Source of the DNA: Enterocloster clostridioformis
Lineage (GTDB): Bacteria > Bacillota > Clostridia > Lachnospirales > Lachnospiraceae
DNA: 64,000 nucleotides
NCBI RefSeq assembly: GCF_020297485.1
Contig: NZ_JAIWZC010000001.1
Coordinates: forward strand, 4,030,001-4,094,000
Direction of reading: 5' to 3'
Made by a program: the position numbers and the translations under genes. This document shows positions 7,959 through 17,022 of the stretch, in pieces. The notes under the pieces were generated by a model, which was given only the letters and a program-made list of their open reading frames with translations, ran no database searches and was not told the DNA's origin. The stretch's first letter is position 1. Each line of letters starts with the position of its first letter.

Positions 7959-9052
7959 TATCTCAACTCCAATCCTAAATTATATTGTGCATTGATAGCC
8001 TCTTGGCATGTCATCGTACGAACATAATTTTTACCTTCAAAATTGTATAGAGTATATAAGTTAATATATGGTTGCAATTCGGCACTGCATTGCATAATTT
8101 TTTCAATGGCTTCTTTACTGTGAGAGGTCAAGAAAACTTGTACATTCAATTTTAATGCGCTTTTAAGTAACCATGAAAAAATAGAATCCATGGCGGACGT
8201 GTGTATAGCTGTCTCAAATTCATCTAGTAATAGAATTCCATTACGAGATCTAACAACGGCACTTAATAAAAGCAAGGCTTTTTTCATTCCATCGCCATAT
8301 GCGGTTAAAGGTAAAGCCTTTGAGTGATTCTTTGTTAATACCATGTATTCTGTAAAAAATGGATTGTTATCATTTTTAAGCGCATTGATATTAGTGATAT
8401 TATCATCAAATACTTGAAGTATATTTAACATTTCTTCATAAAGTTCGGAATCGGATAATATATAATCGAGATTAAGCATACCAGTAGCATGGTCAACAGG
8501 TGAAACATAGGTTGTTCTTGTAAAGCGAACTTTTTTATTAACAAATCTTGAAATTTTCGATTGAAAGTCATAAATGCTATCTTCATTGACTTTGTCATTG
8601 TTAATATAAGTGTATAAGTGCATACAAAGTGCATCAATTATTTCATCATCTCTTTTGGTGGATCCGGTTCTAAGTAATCCATTGAGACGATACATTTCTC
8701 TTTCTGAAATCTGAGTTTCTTCAATTTCTGCCATTAGTTTTATAGTATTTAATATATTTGCTTCATCTACAAAACTGTAAGAGATGTTTTTTATGTCGTT
8801 ATCAATAGGAAACATATTGTAAAAGCCATTAAAATACAATCTGTTTCTACTTCGTAAGCTATCAGTTCTGGAACATAATAACCAAGCACCAGTATTTTGG
8901 GGATTATCGAGACTTGAAAGTAATTCCAAAACACTGGTTTTTCCACTATTGTTATCACCAGTAAGAATATTTATGGAATTTAAATGGTCTAATGTTAAAT
9001 CATGAATTCCTTTGTATGCGTGGATATTAAATTGTTGTATATGTTTTTCCAT
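7958..9052 (-). CDS. ABC/RecF-type AAA ATPase of a two-gene OLD-like defence pair
   Basis: 364 residues. Walker A is GDNNSGKTS at residues 32-40; Walker B is GILLLDEFETAIH in the last third, followed by VFLTSHSKEAIEKI (switch histidine). A signature-like segment LTAYGDGMKKALLLL precedes Walker B. This is the AAA_15/AAA_21 architecture of OLD-family and PARIS AriA ATPases, which sense a phage trigger and hold or release a TOPRIM partner. The TOPRIM gene follows with a 1-base overlap. AT-rich, unlike its neighbours, consistent with horizontal acquisition as ICE or island cargo. An anti-phage role is inference from architecture. Confidence 0.78.
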   Translation of the reverse strand: MEKHIQQFNIHAYKGIHDLTLDHLNSINILTGDNNSGKTSVLELLSSLDNPQNTGAWLLCSRTDSLRSRNRLYFNGFYNMFPIDNDIKNISYSFVDEANILNTIKLMAEIEETQISEREMYRLNGLLRTGSTKRDDEIIDALCMHLYTYINNDKVNEDSIYDFQSKISRFVNKKVRFTRTTYVSPVDHATGMLNLDYILSDSELYEEMLNILQVFDDNITNINALKNDNNPFFTEYMVLTKNHSKALPLTAYGDGMKKALLLLSAVVRSRNGILLLDEFETAIHTSAMDSIFSWLLKSALKLNVQVFLTSHSKEAIEKIMQCSAELQPYINLYTLYNFEGKNYVRTMTCQEAINAQYNLGLELR

Positions 9053-9134
9053 TTTAACACGCTCCTTTATTTATATAATTCTATTATAGATTAATTACCA
9101 ATAAAACATACACTAATTATTGGTGGTGGATTAG

Positions 9135-10619
9135 TACTACAGCGAACTTTTAAAAGTTTGGTTTTTCTGTGTGATAGATATGCATTATGGTTCCTGCGTA
9201 TATGGTAACTTACTATTTTTTTCATATCAGTTACTGTATATACAATTATCCCATGCATGAGTTTGATTACCATCGGCATTGTCAACGGGATTGCTTTTTT
9301 TTAAAGATTTCCCGTATCTGGGTGGCAAACAGATGGGTTATCATTACAAACAGCATATGGCGGTTCCAGCCTTGGTAGCTGCGGCACTCATAATCCCCCA
9401 TCCCCAGATTGCTCTTGCATTCCTCAAAGCATTGTTCAATCGGCCACCTTAACGTTGCTGCCCTGTCCAGTTCCCCTACCGGGAGGTCCGCGGGGGCGTT
9501 ACTGACGAAATATTTTATTTCATCACCTGCATATTTCCTCAGATAAAGCCATATTTCATCCCCTGGCTTCACATAATTCCGGCTTCCGTCTGCACGGCAG
9601 GAAAAACAACGCAGGAATTTCCGTTCTGCAATGATTGGGCCTTTTGTCCCTTCTGCCAGCACCACCGTTTCCCATGGCAGGGATGGATCCTCTGCAATAT
9701 CACGCACGGATGTCGGGCCATTAGATAGTACCGGGTGCTTACGGGGACGGCCCCTTTTCGTTTCGGGGAAGGACTGCTGCGGATACTCCAGGAATACCTG
9801 CTCTTTTGCATTGGTTGCCGCAAAATACCATACACCTTCCGGCAGCTCCAATCCGTCCAGGAAACCGTGGTCATTTCCATAGGCTGCATCACACCCCACC
9901 CACTGGACCTGGAACCGGCCGCTCTTAATTACCTGGTTGAGCATGTGCTGGGCTATCTGGTTTTTGGTGGCAAATGTCTTTTCTTCCGGGATATGGCATT
10001 CCTCACGCAGCTTGGAATAATCCCCGCTGAACCATTCCTTTGGGATGTACAGTTCATAATCCACAAGCCCATATCCTTTGTCCCCGGCGTAGGCAAGGAA
10101 CACCCCGGACTGGCAGTTTTCCGTTTTCCCCAGGCAGCCACAGTACTGCCGTTTTACCCCGGCGGAATGCTTCCCTTTTTTTTACAAAGCTTGTGTCATC
10201 CACGGACAACATGCCGCAGCCTGCCCCAATCTGCCTGGACAGGAGCTCCTGGTAGGTATCCAGAAGGGGCTGCTCATCAAAAGGGGAACGGGTAAAGAAC
10301 TGCTGCAAGGGTCTGACATACTTTTCACCGGAAAAGTGAAGGGCAATTGGCTCAATCGATTTGCGTTCCAACGGGCTCAAAAGCCCTTGTATAAAAGTTT
10401 GGAACAACCTTCGTTGTGGCTGCTGGGAAAAACAGGAAAAATAATTTTGAAGATAGTGTTCCAGTTCCGTTTGGAGTAAGGAATCATTATTTTCATCGGA
10501 ATACCAAGCATCTAATGCAATCGGATCGAACATCGTAGGATTCATCATAGTATCAGCCCCTTTTTCTTTATTATACCAAAGAAAGGGGAAACACGCCACT
10601 CAGGGAGTTCGCTGTAGTA
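9135..10619 (-). mobile_element. IS701-family insertion sequence with exact ends
   Basis: 1485 bp bounded by 14-bp inverted repeats TACTACAGCGAACT and flanked on both sides by TTAG (9131-9134 and 10620-10623), the 4-bp target duplication expected for IS701-type elements. It inserted into the last codons of the XRE gene to its right. The transposase frame is broken, so this copy is probably not self-mobile. Confidence 0.9.
9282..10548 (-). pseudogene. IS701-family transposase, frameshifted
   Basis: The N-terminal part (from MMNPTMFDPIALDAWYSD) contains the first catalytic aspartate in MLSVDDTSFVKK; the C-terminal part continues in another frame from FLAYAGDKGYGL and has WVGCDAAYGND and WPIEQCFEECKSNLG, the remaining DDE residues. 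The break falls in a run of eight A (minus strand, around 10182-10189); removing one A restores an uninterrupted protein. Either an inactivating insertion or a site where transcriptional slippage could restore the frame. Confidence 0.88.
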
Positions 10620-11217
10620 TTAGCATTTGACTTTTTTGTAACTCCAATTCCACTTTTTCTTTCGTCTCCGCGATTTCATCAATAGCTGCTTGAGTAGCTT
10701 CATTTGGATTTTCACCAACAGATTTCAGAGCACTCTGGTAGATGAAATTCATCTTTTCCCATTTCAACAGGTCATTAAGCACCTTATAATTTCTGATATT
10801 TAAAAGAGCGTCCTGCAAGGCTAATGTATGTTCTTTTCCTCTGGAAAAATAGCCAAATTCCAGATAAGAGGAAAGGATGTGATTGAACTGGATAGATACT
10901 GTTTCATCCTTTAATAGCTTATCTTCCCCACGCTCGCCGGTAATCCGGAGGATGCCAGAATTACAAAGCACCATAAGTACACCCATCAGATCGCCGACTG
11001 TTTCCAGACGGAGTCCGGCAGTATCGCTACCGTTTAGGGCGTTATAACTTACACCAAGAGCAGCTGCAATCTTCTCTAACTGAGGAGGTTGTGGCTGCAT
11101 TTTATTTGTCTCATATTTTCGTACGGAAACTGGGTGTATACCGGTTAGTTCAGCCAGCTTGTCTTGGGTGATACCGATTTGCTTTCTGCAATATTTTATT
11201 TTTTCGCCAATGGTCAT
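10600..11217 (-). CDS. XRE-family transcriptional regulator, C-terminus altered by IS701
   Basis: 205 residues from the ATG at 11217 behind GGAAGGTG. Residues about 1-60 are a helix-turn-helix of the XRE/Cro class (IGEKIKYCRKQIGITQDKLAELTGIHPVSVRKYE). The remainder is an alpha-helical sensor region of unknown ligand ending in a Lys/Glu-rich helix. The last residues (ILQRTP) are encoded by the IS end; removing the IS and one TTAG copy gives ...KSQMLIHHQ and a stop, so only a few terminal residues changed. It is divergent from the strong promoter at 11296-11324, which it may control. Confidence 0.8.
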   Translation of the reverse strand: MTIGEKIKYCRKQIGITQDKLAELTGIHPVSVRKYETNKMQPQPPQLEKIAAALGVSYNALNGSDTAGLRLETVGDLMGVLMVLCNSGILRITGERGEDKLLKDETVSIQFNHILSSYLEFGYFSRGKEHTLALQDALLNIRNYKVLNDLLKWEKMNFIYQSALKSVGENPNEATQAAIDEIAETKEKVELELQKSQMLILQRTP

Positions 11218-11295
11218 TTTAATCACCTTCCATGTATCGAGATAGCTACATTATACCATGTGGCAAATTTTTTGGCTACCTGCAATTTAAAATAC

Positions 11296-11324
11296 TTGAC
11301 AATAGCGAAGCCGCCACATATAAT
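11296..11324 (+). promoter_or_regulatory. Consensus sigma-A promoter divergent from the XRE gene
   Basis: TTGACA (11296-11301), exactly 17 bases, then TATAAT (11319-11324). It reads away from the XRE gene into a 22-codon ORF and then the truncated IS region. A perfect promoter left with almost no gene suggests the original target was lost to IS insertion. Confidence 0.85.
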
Positions 11325-11372
11325 GAAGATATGTAAAGTAGCGAAAACACTACAAAAAGAAGGTGGTGTCAA

Positions 11373-11441
11373 GTGAGTTATGAAAAACCTAAGGCCGTAA
11401 AAAACGGCCGGATTAGAACCTTGAAAATGGCAGACTGGTAA
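11373..11441 (+). CDS. Putative 22-residue peptide downstream of a strong promoter
   Basis: GTG start with AGAAGGTGG six bases upstream; translation begins MSYEKPKAVKNGRIRTLK and ends MADW. It is the only ORF directly behind the consensus promoter and opposite an XRE regulator. The end contains K-x3-W, the spacing crosslinked in streptide-type peptides, but nothing else supports a RiPP and no radical SAM gene adjoins. It could equally be a leader peptide or the stub of a deleted gene. Confidence 0.35.
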   Translation: MSYEKPKAVKNGRIRTLKMADW

Positions 11442-11461
11442 GGTGCCGGCAGTTTACGCCA

Positions 11462-11584
11462 CCCTTGACAGCACTCCAAACCAATGCTCTGAACGTCTTA
11501 CCGATGGCGAAGAACTCAAGAACAGATTCAGTTTCACCATCGTTGTCACAGCATGGTAGCATTGGTTTGGCGTGCCATCAAGGG
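11462..11584. repeat. Nested long inverted repeat (possible structured RNA)
   Basis: Outer arms of 27 bases at 11462-11488 and 11558-11584 pair with only about five mismatches, 13 of them perfect (CCAAACCAATGCT / AGCATTGGTTTGG). An inner pair CGATGGCGAA / TTCACCATCG (11502-11511, 11533-11542) nests inside. It lies between the 22-codon ORF and the 3' end of the IS6-like transposase. It may be an end structure of that IS or a separate small element. Confidence 0.6.
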
Positions 11585-11628
11585 CAGGTCCCTCCGGGAC
11601 GGCTGCGTTTTTACCTCTGGCTTGGAAT

Positions 11629-13110
11629 CTAAGAACAGATTTCGCCGAGGTTCTGATGTTCCTGTAAATGAAGAATTGTCTGCTGCCCGAACAGGATCAG
11701 GAGCTGCCACTTCCCAGGCTTATTGTCCGCACCTTCCAGCAGATCGACCTTGTTTAGGACCTGATAATGGTTGTGCCTGTGAGGACGCAGAAAATTATAA
11801 TAGGCAACCCACAAAGCTACGTTATAGTTGGCACCGTTGTAATTATCATAACCGCAGCTGACTCGGTAAGTCGATTTAAAGGTACGGTTGAGCCGTTCAA
11901 TCATCTGTTTGTACGGGCGGAACTCTTTAGAGACGGCATCATTGTTTGTGAGCCCAATCACCTGCGTGATGTTAAACTTGAAATCATCGCCCGGTTCCTT
12001 AGCGAATTGTAAAGCGGCCAGAGGATAGGCGCTGTAACCATCGGCAATGAAACGGAACGTATCCGGGAGCTTCTTCATGCCCCGGAAAGCCATGCGCATG
12101 GCAAGGATGCATGGGCCAACTGAGCGGTTGTCGGAAACCTGGTAACCGAGAATGGAGCGGGAGGCGGCGTCCATAATAAACCAGATGTAGCCTTTGATGC
12201 CGCGGACCTTGATATAGGTTTCAGCGGCAGTGAATACAGAGGATTTCGGGTAATCATAATGGTCAACAAAGGGTTTGATGACCACGGCGGCTGTTCTGGC
12301 ATTGTTGGCAACCTGCTGGTGAGAGATGCGGATGCCATAGAGGTCATGGAGGGCCTGTGCGGTCTTGCGCAGGGAAAGCTGGAGGTTCACATGCATGGTA
12401 AGACACAGGGACATGATGTGAGCGTTATGCTTAGAAAACTTGAGTGAGGAGGCGTTCCTGGGCAGGGAATCCAAGTCCATGCGGAAGAAATCCACGGTGA
12501 ATTCCCGGTAAAGATAATGGAGCTTATATCTATTCTTACCGAACTCCTCCTTAAGGTGCTCTTTATCAACCTTGGAAAGGTTATGCGGTTAGAACGGGTA
12601 CTTTGGGCTGACACACTTGTGCAGTCGAAAAAAACTTACGGTCTTTTTAGGGACGAGGGAATGTCCGCAGTAGGGGCAGACAAAACGGACCGGAGTGGAG
12701 ACAAGGTCCCCGGTAACGAAGGTCTGTCCGCAGACTTTATACTGGTACTGGCCGTTGCCGCCGTTGTTATCGTAGAGATAGTGATGCGGGGCACCGCAGA
12801 GAGGGCAGACGACATCATCTGGTATGGACTTCCCATTGCGTCGCTGGACCGGCTTAACTGTTTTACCATATTTCCAGAGATAGTATTCAAGAAGGAACTG
12901 CCAGTCCTGTTGAATGAAGGGCTTGATAACAGGGAGACGGTCAGTGGTAAATTTCTGGTAATTAGGGGAATGGGAGTCATCGAAGGCCCACTGCTTGAGA
13001 GGAATGAATCTACAGATCAGATTCAGGAGCCAGCAAATCGTTTTATATTGTTCTTGAATTACAGTAAGTAAATAGAGTATAATCTCATCTTTGACAGTTG
13101 ATGAGTACAA
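11629..13110 (-). pseudogene. IS6/IS240-like DDE transposase with zinc ribbon, split by one in-frame stop
   Basis: About 493 codons in one frame from a TTG start at 13110, interrupted by a single TAA at 12589-12591; reading continues in the same frame as PHNLSKVDKEHLKEEFGKN. The N-terminal part has a zinc ribbon (CPLCGAPHHYLYD...YKVCG, then CPYCG). The C-terminal part is a DDE domain: TYIKVRGIKGYIW, RFIADGYSAYP, ERLNRTFKSTYR. The first catalytic Asp, usually D-E-T-Y, here reads A-E-T-Y (FTAAETY), a one-base change from GAT, a second likely disabling lesion. The exact IS family is uncertain. Confidence 0.8.
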
Positions 13111-13113
13111 AAT

Positions 13114-13150
13114 ATCCCCACAAACCTGTAAATATGGGCTTTGTGGGGAT
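13114..13150. repeat. Perfect 11-bp hairpin between two IS remnants
   Basis: ATCCCCACAAA (13114-13124) and TTTGTGGGGAT (13140-13150) form a perfect stem with a 15-base loop, just 5' of the IS6-like transposase start. Probably a transcription-blocking hairpin near an IS end; it lacks a clear T run. Confidence 0.6.
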
Positions 13151-13178
13151 TTGCTGCTTCGTTTTAATATATGGTAAT

Positions 13179-14905
13179 TTATTCCCTGCCTTTACTTTTT
13201 TTCTGAATTGTTTTCATGTGCCGTTTCGTAATGAACTCGTAGTCTGTATGGAAACCACAGGCCTGATGCAGTGCATCTGTTAATTTATCCCTTTTGTACA
13301 AAGACATAAAGCCCTGCTCCTGTACGCTTGCGAAGTCCATACCACGCAGCTTTTCCAAGATGGTTTCCCAGGTATATTTTCCGCCCAGTTCCTTTTCAAG
13401 GTATCCGTATACAACGAGTGCCAGAAAGCATGAAAGGAAATGCGCTTTTATCCGGGTTTCATTCTGCAAGTATACAGAGCGTGCTTCAAAATCCGTTTTC
13501 ATGATCCGGAAGCATTCCTCTATCTGCCACCTACCCTCGCTCACTTTTAAAATATCCGCCACATTGTCATCCAAAAGGTCTGTCGCGACAGCATAAAGCC
13601 CGTCATGAAGAGTTTCTTCTGAGATTTTATCCGTATCAAGATAATGATGTATCTTAGCCGCTTCGCCTTCCCCAGTGACCGCCATTTTTCCTATGAACCT
13701 TGCCGGGGCATTCGGATTTTTCCGTTCCTTTTTATGCTGCCGGAATTAATCATCTTCTGTGCCCTTTCTATCTGGCGGCCGCGGATTGTTTTCTGGTATC
13801 TGGCATATTTGGGAGAGTAGGTGATGATAAGCCTCTGGTGCAGCTTATGCGGGGTATAAGGCATATCTTTATAATAAAGGCCGCTGTCATCTTCCGGGAG
13901 ATTTGAAATGTCAACAGGTTTATCGTCAGAAAGCCTTTTGAAGCCTTTTTTATCAAGTGCCCATCCTTTGTCCTCTGCCCGCAGTTTTTTTATGGACTGG
14001 GTGACAATAAAGGCACGCTCCCCCATATGGTTATATGTCCTGATTTTTTCTGAGCCGAGACCGGCATCGCTGCAGTAAATGAATTTCCGGCATCCGAACT
14101 CCGAAAGGACTTTTTCTTCCAGTGGTTTCAAAGAAGTCTTTTCATTTGCATTTCCCGGGAAAAGGGAAAATGCAAGCGGAATACCGTCACCGTCCATAAA
14201 CAGTCCCATCTGTACGATAGGGTTCAGGCGGTGTTCTTTGCTTTTGCCGTATTTCTTTTCTCCGGCTTCCTGCTCAATTTCAAAGTAAAAGTTCGTACAG
14301 TCATAGTAAAGGAGCCTGTCATTCCTTATGCCAAGGAGATGGCTGTTTTTATATAGTTCTGCCTGGATAAAATCACATTCCTTCCCGAAGATATCCAGGG
14401 CACGGTAAACATCATGCAGTTCATAGGAAGGGGGTTCCAAAAAATCGGACACGGCCTTAAAAGTTGAACGTTTGCTGGCAGGTTCAAGGATCCTGGCGTA
14501 AACGATATCGGACAGGACAGCATTGATATCATATTTAAATCTGTATCTGTCCCTTAACTTCCGGCAGGTTTTATCAAGCTGCAGGCGGTAATAAATGGCC
14601 TGGAGAAAAAGATATCCACCATGATAGCGCACCTGCTGGTCATATGGGAGTTTTCTGTCGGCATGAAAAGTGATCTGTACAGCTTTTTCTTTTAACCCGT
14701 CTTTATATTTTTGGGTTTCGATCCGCGTTTCCTCACGGGCCCATGCGACCACATCATCGCGCGTGGGCCCGTGTTCTTTGATCAGTTCATTTAAAGTGCC
14801 GAGCTTTCGGACGATGACAGAAGTATTTGCCCCTTTATCATTGATATAGCCTTTGGAGATATAAAAGGATTCTGAATTTTTAGATTTGGAAGATATCACC
14901 CGCAT
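13179..14905 (-). pseudogene. IS1634-family transposase, frameshifted
   Basis: The first part (from MRVISSKSKNSESFYISKGY at 14905) has LLYYDCTNFYFE and IYCSDAGLGSEKI with two DDE aspartates. The second part, starting near 13685 in the -1 frame, has GRWQIEECFRIMKTDFEARS with the catalytic Glu. The break is in an A run (ATAAAAAGG, around 13730); one added A joins ...NSGSIKKERKNPNAPARFIGK into a single protein of about 575 residues. The heptamer is not a standard slippery site, so this is probably a decayed gene. IS ends were not found. Confidence 0.82.
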
Positions 14906-15060
14906 AAAAATCACCGTTTTTCTTTTATCATACAATAACAGATGTAAATGATAATATAACTGATATAGGATGTAGATATGATTTAGTGCTTGGTAAATAA
15001 TATTGCAAATTACAGTTGAATAGTAACAACAAATGCGTTACAATTAGATAAAGGAGATGA

Positions 15061-15369
15061 ATGCAAATGGAAAAATCAGCAACTTTAAATTTGAGAGTAA
15101 ATCCAAGTGTAAAACAGCGTGCAGAAGATGTGTTGTCACGTTTAGGAATCCCAATGTCGACAGCAATCGATATGTATTTAAATCAGATTTCGTTGACTGG
15201 TGGTATTCCTTTTTCTGTAACTCTGCCAAAAGCACCTGTATCTGTTAATGCTGATCTGATGAATGTAGAAGAAATTCATGCAAAGCTACATGAAGGATAC
15301 GAGGATGTTAAGGCAGGCAGAGTGCAGGATGCAGCTTCCGCATTTGCAAAGTTCCGGGAGAATCATTGA
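15061..15369 (+). CDS. RelB/DinJ-family antitoxin
   Basis: 102 residues. ATG at 15061 is 5 bases after AAAGGAG; a second ATG two codons later is also possible. Residues 1-50 are a ribbon-helix-helix domain (ATLNLRVNPSVKQRAEDVLSR followed by MSTAIDMYLNQI), typical of RelB/DinJ DNA-binding antitoxins; the C-terminal half would wrap the toxin. The toxin gene begins 5 bases after its stop, the normal antitoxin-toxin order. Antitoxins of this type also repress their own operon. Confidence 0.9.
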   Translation: MQMEKSATLNLRVNPSVKQRAEDVLSRLGIPMSTAIDMYLNQISLTGGIPFSVTLPKAPVSVNADLMNVEEIHAKLHEGYEDVKAGRVQDAASAFAKFRENH

Positions 15370-15373
15370 TATC

Positions 15374-15688
15374 ATGCAGTATAAAGTACAAATTACCGAT
15401 AAAGCATTGGCTGATATGGAAGAAATTTATTCCTATATTGCAGAGCAACTACAAGCATCGGAAAATGCAATGGGACAATATAACCGAATTGCAAAGGCGA
15501 TTGAAGGATTAGATATGTTTCCAGAGCGAGTGCGGGTGATGGAATCAGAGCCGGAACATAGCATGGGATTAAGACAGTTTCCGATAGACAACTTTTCTGC
15601 TTTTTATGTGATTGAAGATGATAAAGTGGTTGTAGTAAGAGTGCTTTACAGTGCTTCGGATATTAGTAGAAGGTTGTTGGAAAGATAG
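15374..15688 (+). CDS. RelE/ParE-family toxin
   Basis: 104 residues from the ATG at 15374 (MQYKVQITDKALADMEEIYS). It has the ParE/RelE fold signature: N-terminal beta strand, two helices (DMEEIYSYIAEQL, AIEGLDMFPERV), then a beta sheet ending VVVVRVLYSASDISRRLL. Family members either cleave ribosome-bound mRNA or poison gyrase; ASDISRRLL is of ParE-like type, but the target cannot be read from sequence. The pair sits between IS remnants and may stabilise the island. Confidence 0.88.
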   Translation: MQYKVQITDKALADMEEIYSYIAEQLQASENAMGQYNRIAKAIEGLDMFPERVRVMESEPEHSMGLRQFPIDNFSAFYVIEDDKVVVVRVLYSASDISRRLLER

Positions 15689-15913
15689 GAATAAACTTCA
15701 GAAAAAGATTGCTTTATCCGAATGAGATTGGTATCATAAAAGCGTGGCAACACTTTGGCAACATGTTACTGACCTCCTGATATGACGCTGACCAGATTTG
15801 TTCATTTTTCAGCAGGCTGCTCTAACTCATGTCAGTCATTGCGGTGGCTTCTGGGTGGATTTCTCCACCCTTAAAACCATCGTTTTGATAGAGAGTGCTC
15901 CTGCATAGGCTTT

Positions 15914-16210
15914 TCAGTCAAATGGAAGCACGCCTTGATCTTTGACAACTTCATACTGCTTTGCATGCGGCGATTTGAACCTGCGCAGTTTACTGCTGAC
16001 GTTATCCATATGCTCCTGAAGATCTTCAAGCTGTCCGCTGATGTCATCCATGGCGATCCTGATATCCCCATGGAGCAGTTCTATGGAATTGAGGGCTTCC
16101 TCCAGTTCGTCCCGGATGTCCATGTATTCCTCCAGCAGATCCAATACGCCGGACTGGCGCATGCGGTCAGCAAAGGTCTCTGCCGGGCGATGTTCTTTGT
16201 TCTGAACCAT
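15914..16210 (-). CDS. Coiled-coil accessory protein of the Tn552-like transposon
   Basis: 98 residues. Residues about 20-80 form a long acidic coiled coil (LEEYMDIRDELEEALNSIEL...ISGQLEDLQEHMDNVSSKL); a basic tail RRFKSPHAKQ follows. The ATG overlaps the ATPase stop as TGATG, so it is coupled to the transposition ATPase. No family recognised. It may bridge ATPase and transposase or be a regulator; role unknown. Confidence 0.7.
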   Translation of the reverse strand: MVQNKEHRPAETFADRMRQSGVLDLLEEYMDIRDELEEALNSIELLHGDIRIAMDDISGQLEDLQEHMDNVSSKLRRFKSPHAKQYEVVKDQGVLPFD

Positions 16211-17022
16211 CAGGCCTCACCTCCCAGCATCTCATGTTCGAGGACAAACCTTACCTGATGTTCGTCCGTGAGACGCTTTCCCTGCTGGCTGGCGTACATC
16301 AGGCAGCCGTTACAGATCCGGTTGATGCGCCTTGGGATCCCCGTGGACTCGCGGAAGCTCTCGTCCATGGCCTTATCGGTAAAGATATCCTGCCTGCCTC
16401 CGGCATACGCAAGGTGGGAACGGATATATCTTTCCGTCTGCGCACGGTCAAGATGGGGCAGGATGCAGCTTAAATCAATCCGCTGCCTGACGGCCGCATA
16501 CCGCTGGAGCCGGAGTTTATCCCACAGCTCCGTCTGCCCGACGAGCACGAGTGCCATAGGGCTCATAGAATCGAATTTATAATTCAGCAGGAAGCGGAAT
16601 TCCTCAATGGTCTCTTTTTCCAGAAGGTGTGCTTCATCCAGGATGCAGACGACTTTCCTGCCCTGCACGCCGCGGATGATCTCCACCTCCTTCTGAAGCT
16701 GCCTCTTGGCATCGCCGCGGTAGAACTTTGATTCCACGCCCAGCTGGTCGAGCATGCCTTTGTAGAACCATCTTGGGGTCAGTTTGGAGTCCGACAGGTA
16801 GAGGAAGATATATTCCTCTTTGGGGAGCGTCTCCACAAAACGGCGCACCAGCGTTGACTTGCCGCACCCGGCATCCGCCGTCACCACGGCGAACAGCTGG
16901 CGGTCTGCCACATAAGACAGGCGCCCAAGGGTGTCCGCCATCGCCGGTGACTCATACAGCATCCCCGACGGGATATCGCGCACGAAAGGGAGACGCTGCA
17001 TTTCGTAAAAAGCTTTATACAT
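16210..17022 (-). CDS. ExeA/TnsC/TniB-like transposition ATPase
   Basis: 270 residues from the ATG at 17022 (MYKAFYEMQRLPFVRDIPSG), with GGAAGG upstream. Walker A is ADAGCGKSTLV around residue 50; Walker B is KVVCILDEAHLL; the sensor region reads LVLVGQTELWDKL, then RRINRICNGCLMYA. These are marks of ExeA/TnsC/IstB-class AAA+ proteins, which bind target DNA and activate a DDE transposase. It overlaps the transposase gene by 8 bases and the coiled-coil gene by 1. Confidence 0.9.
   Translation of the reverse strand: MYKAFYEMQRLPFVRDIPSGMLYESPAMADTLGRLSYVADRQLFAVVTADAGCGKSTLVRRFVETLPKEEYIFLYLSDSKLTPRWFYKGMLDQLGVESKFYRGDAKRQLQKEVEIIRGVQGRKVVCILDEAHLLEKETIEEFRFLLNYKFDSMSPMALVLVGQTELWDKLRLQRYAAVRQRIDLSCILPHLDRAQTERYIRSHLAYAGGRQDIFTDKAMDESFRESTGIPRRINRICNGCLMYASQQGKRLTDEHQVRFVLEHEMLGGEA

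Noticed and set aside
13179..14935. Programmed frameshifting for the IS1634 transposase.
   Set aside because: No standard slippery heptamer at the break and a long extra ORF tail; an indel is simpler.
15689..15913. Terminal repeats of the Tn552-like transposon.
   Set aside because: Short GTCA/TGAC words recur at both sides, but I found no convincing matching ends or target duplication.
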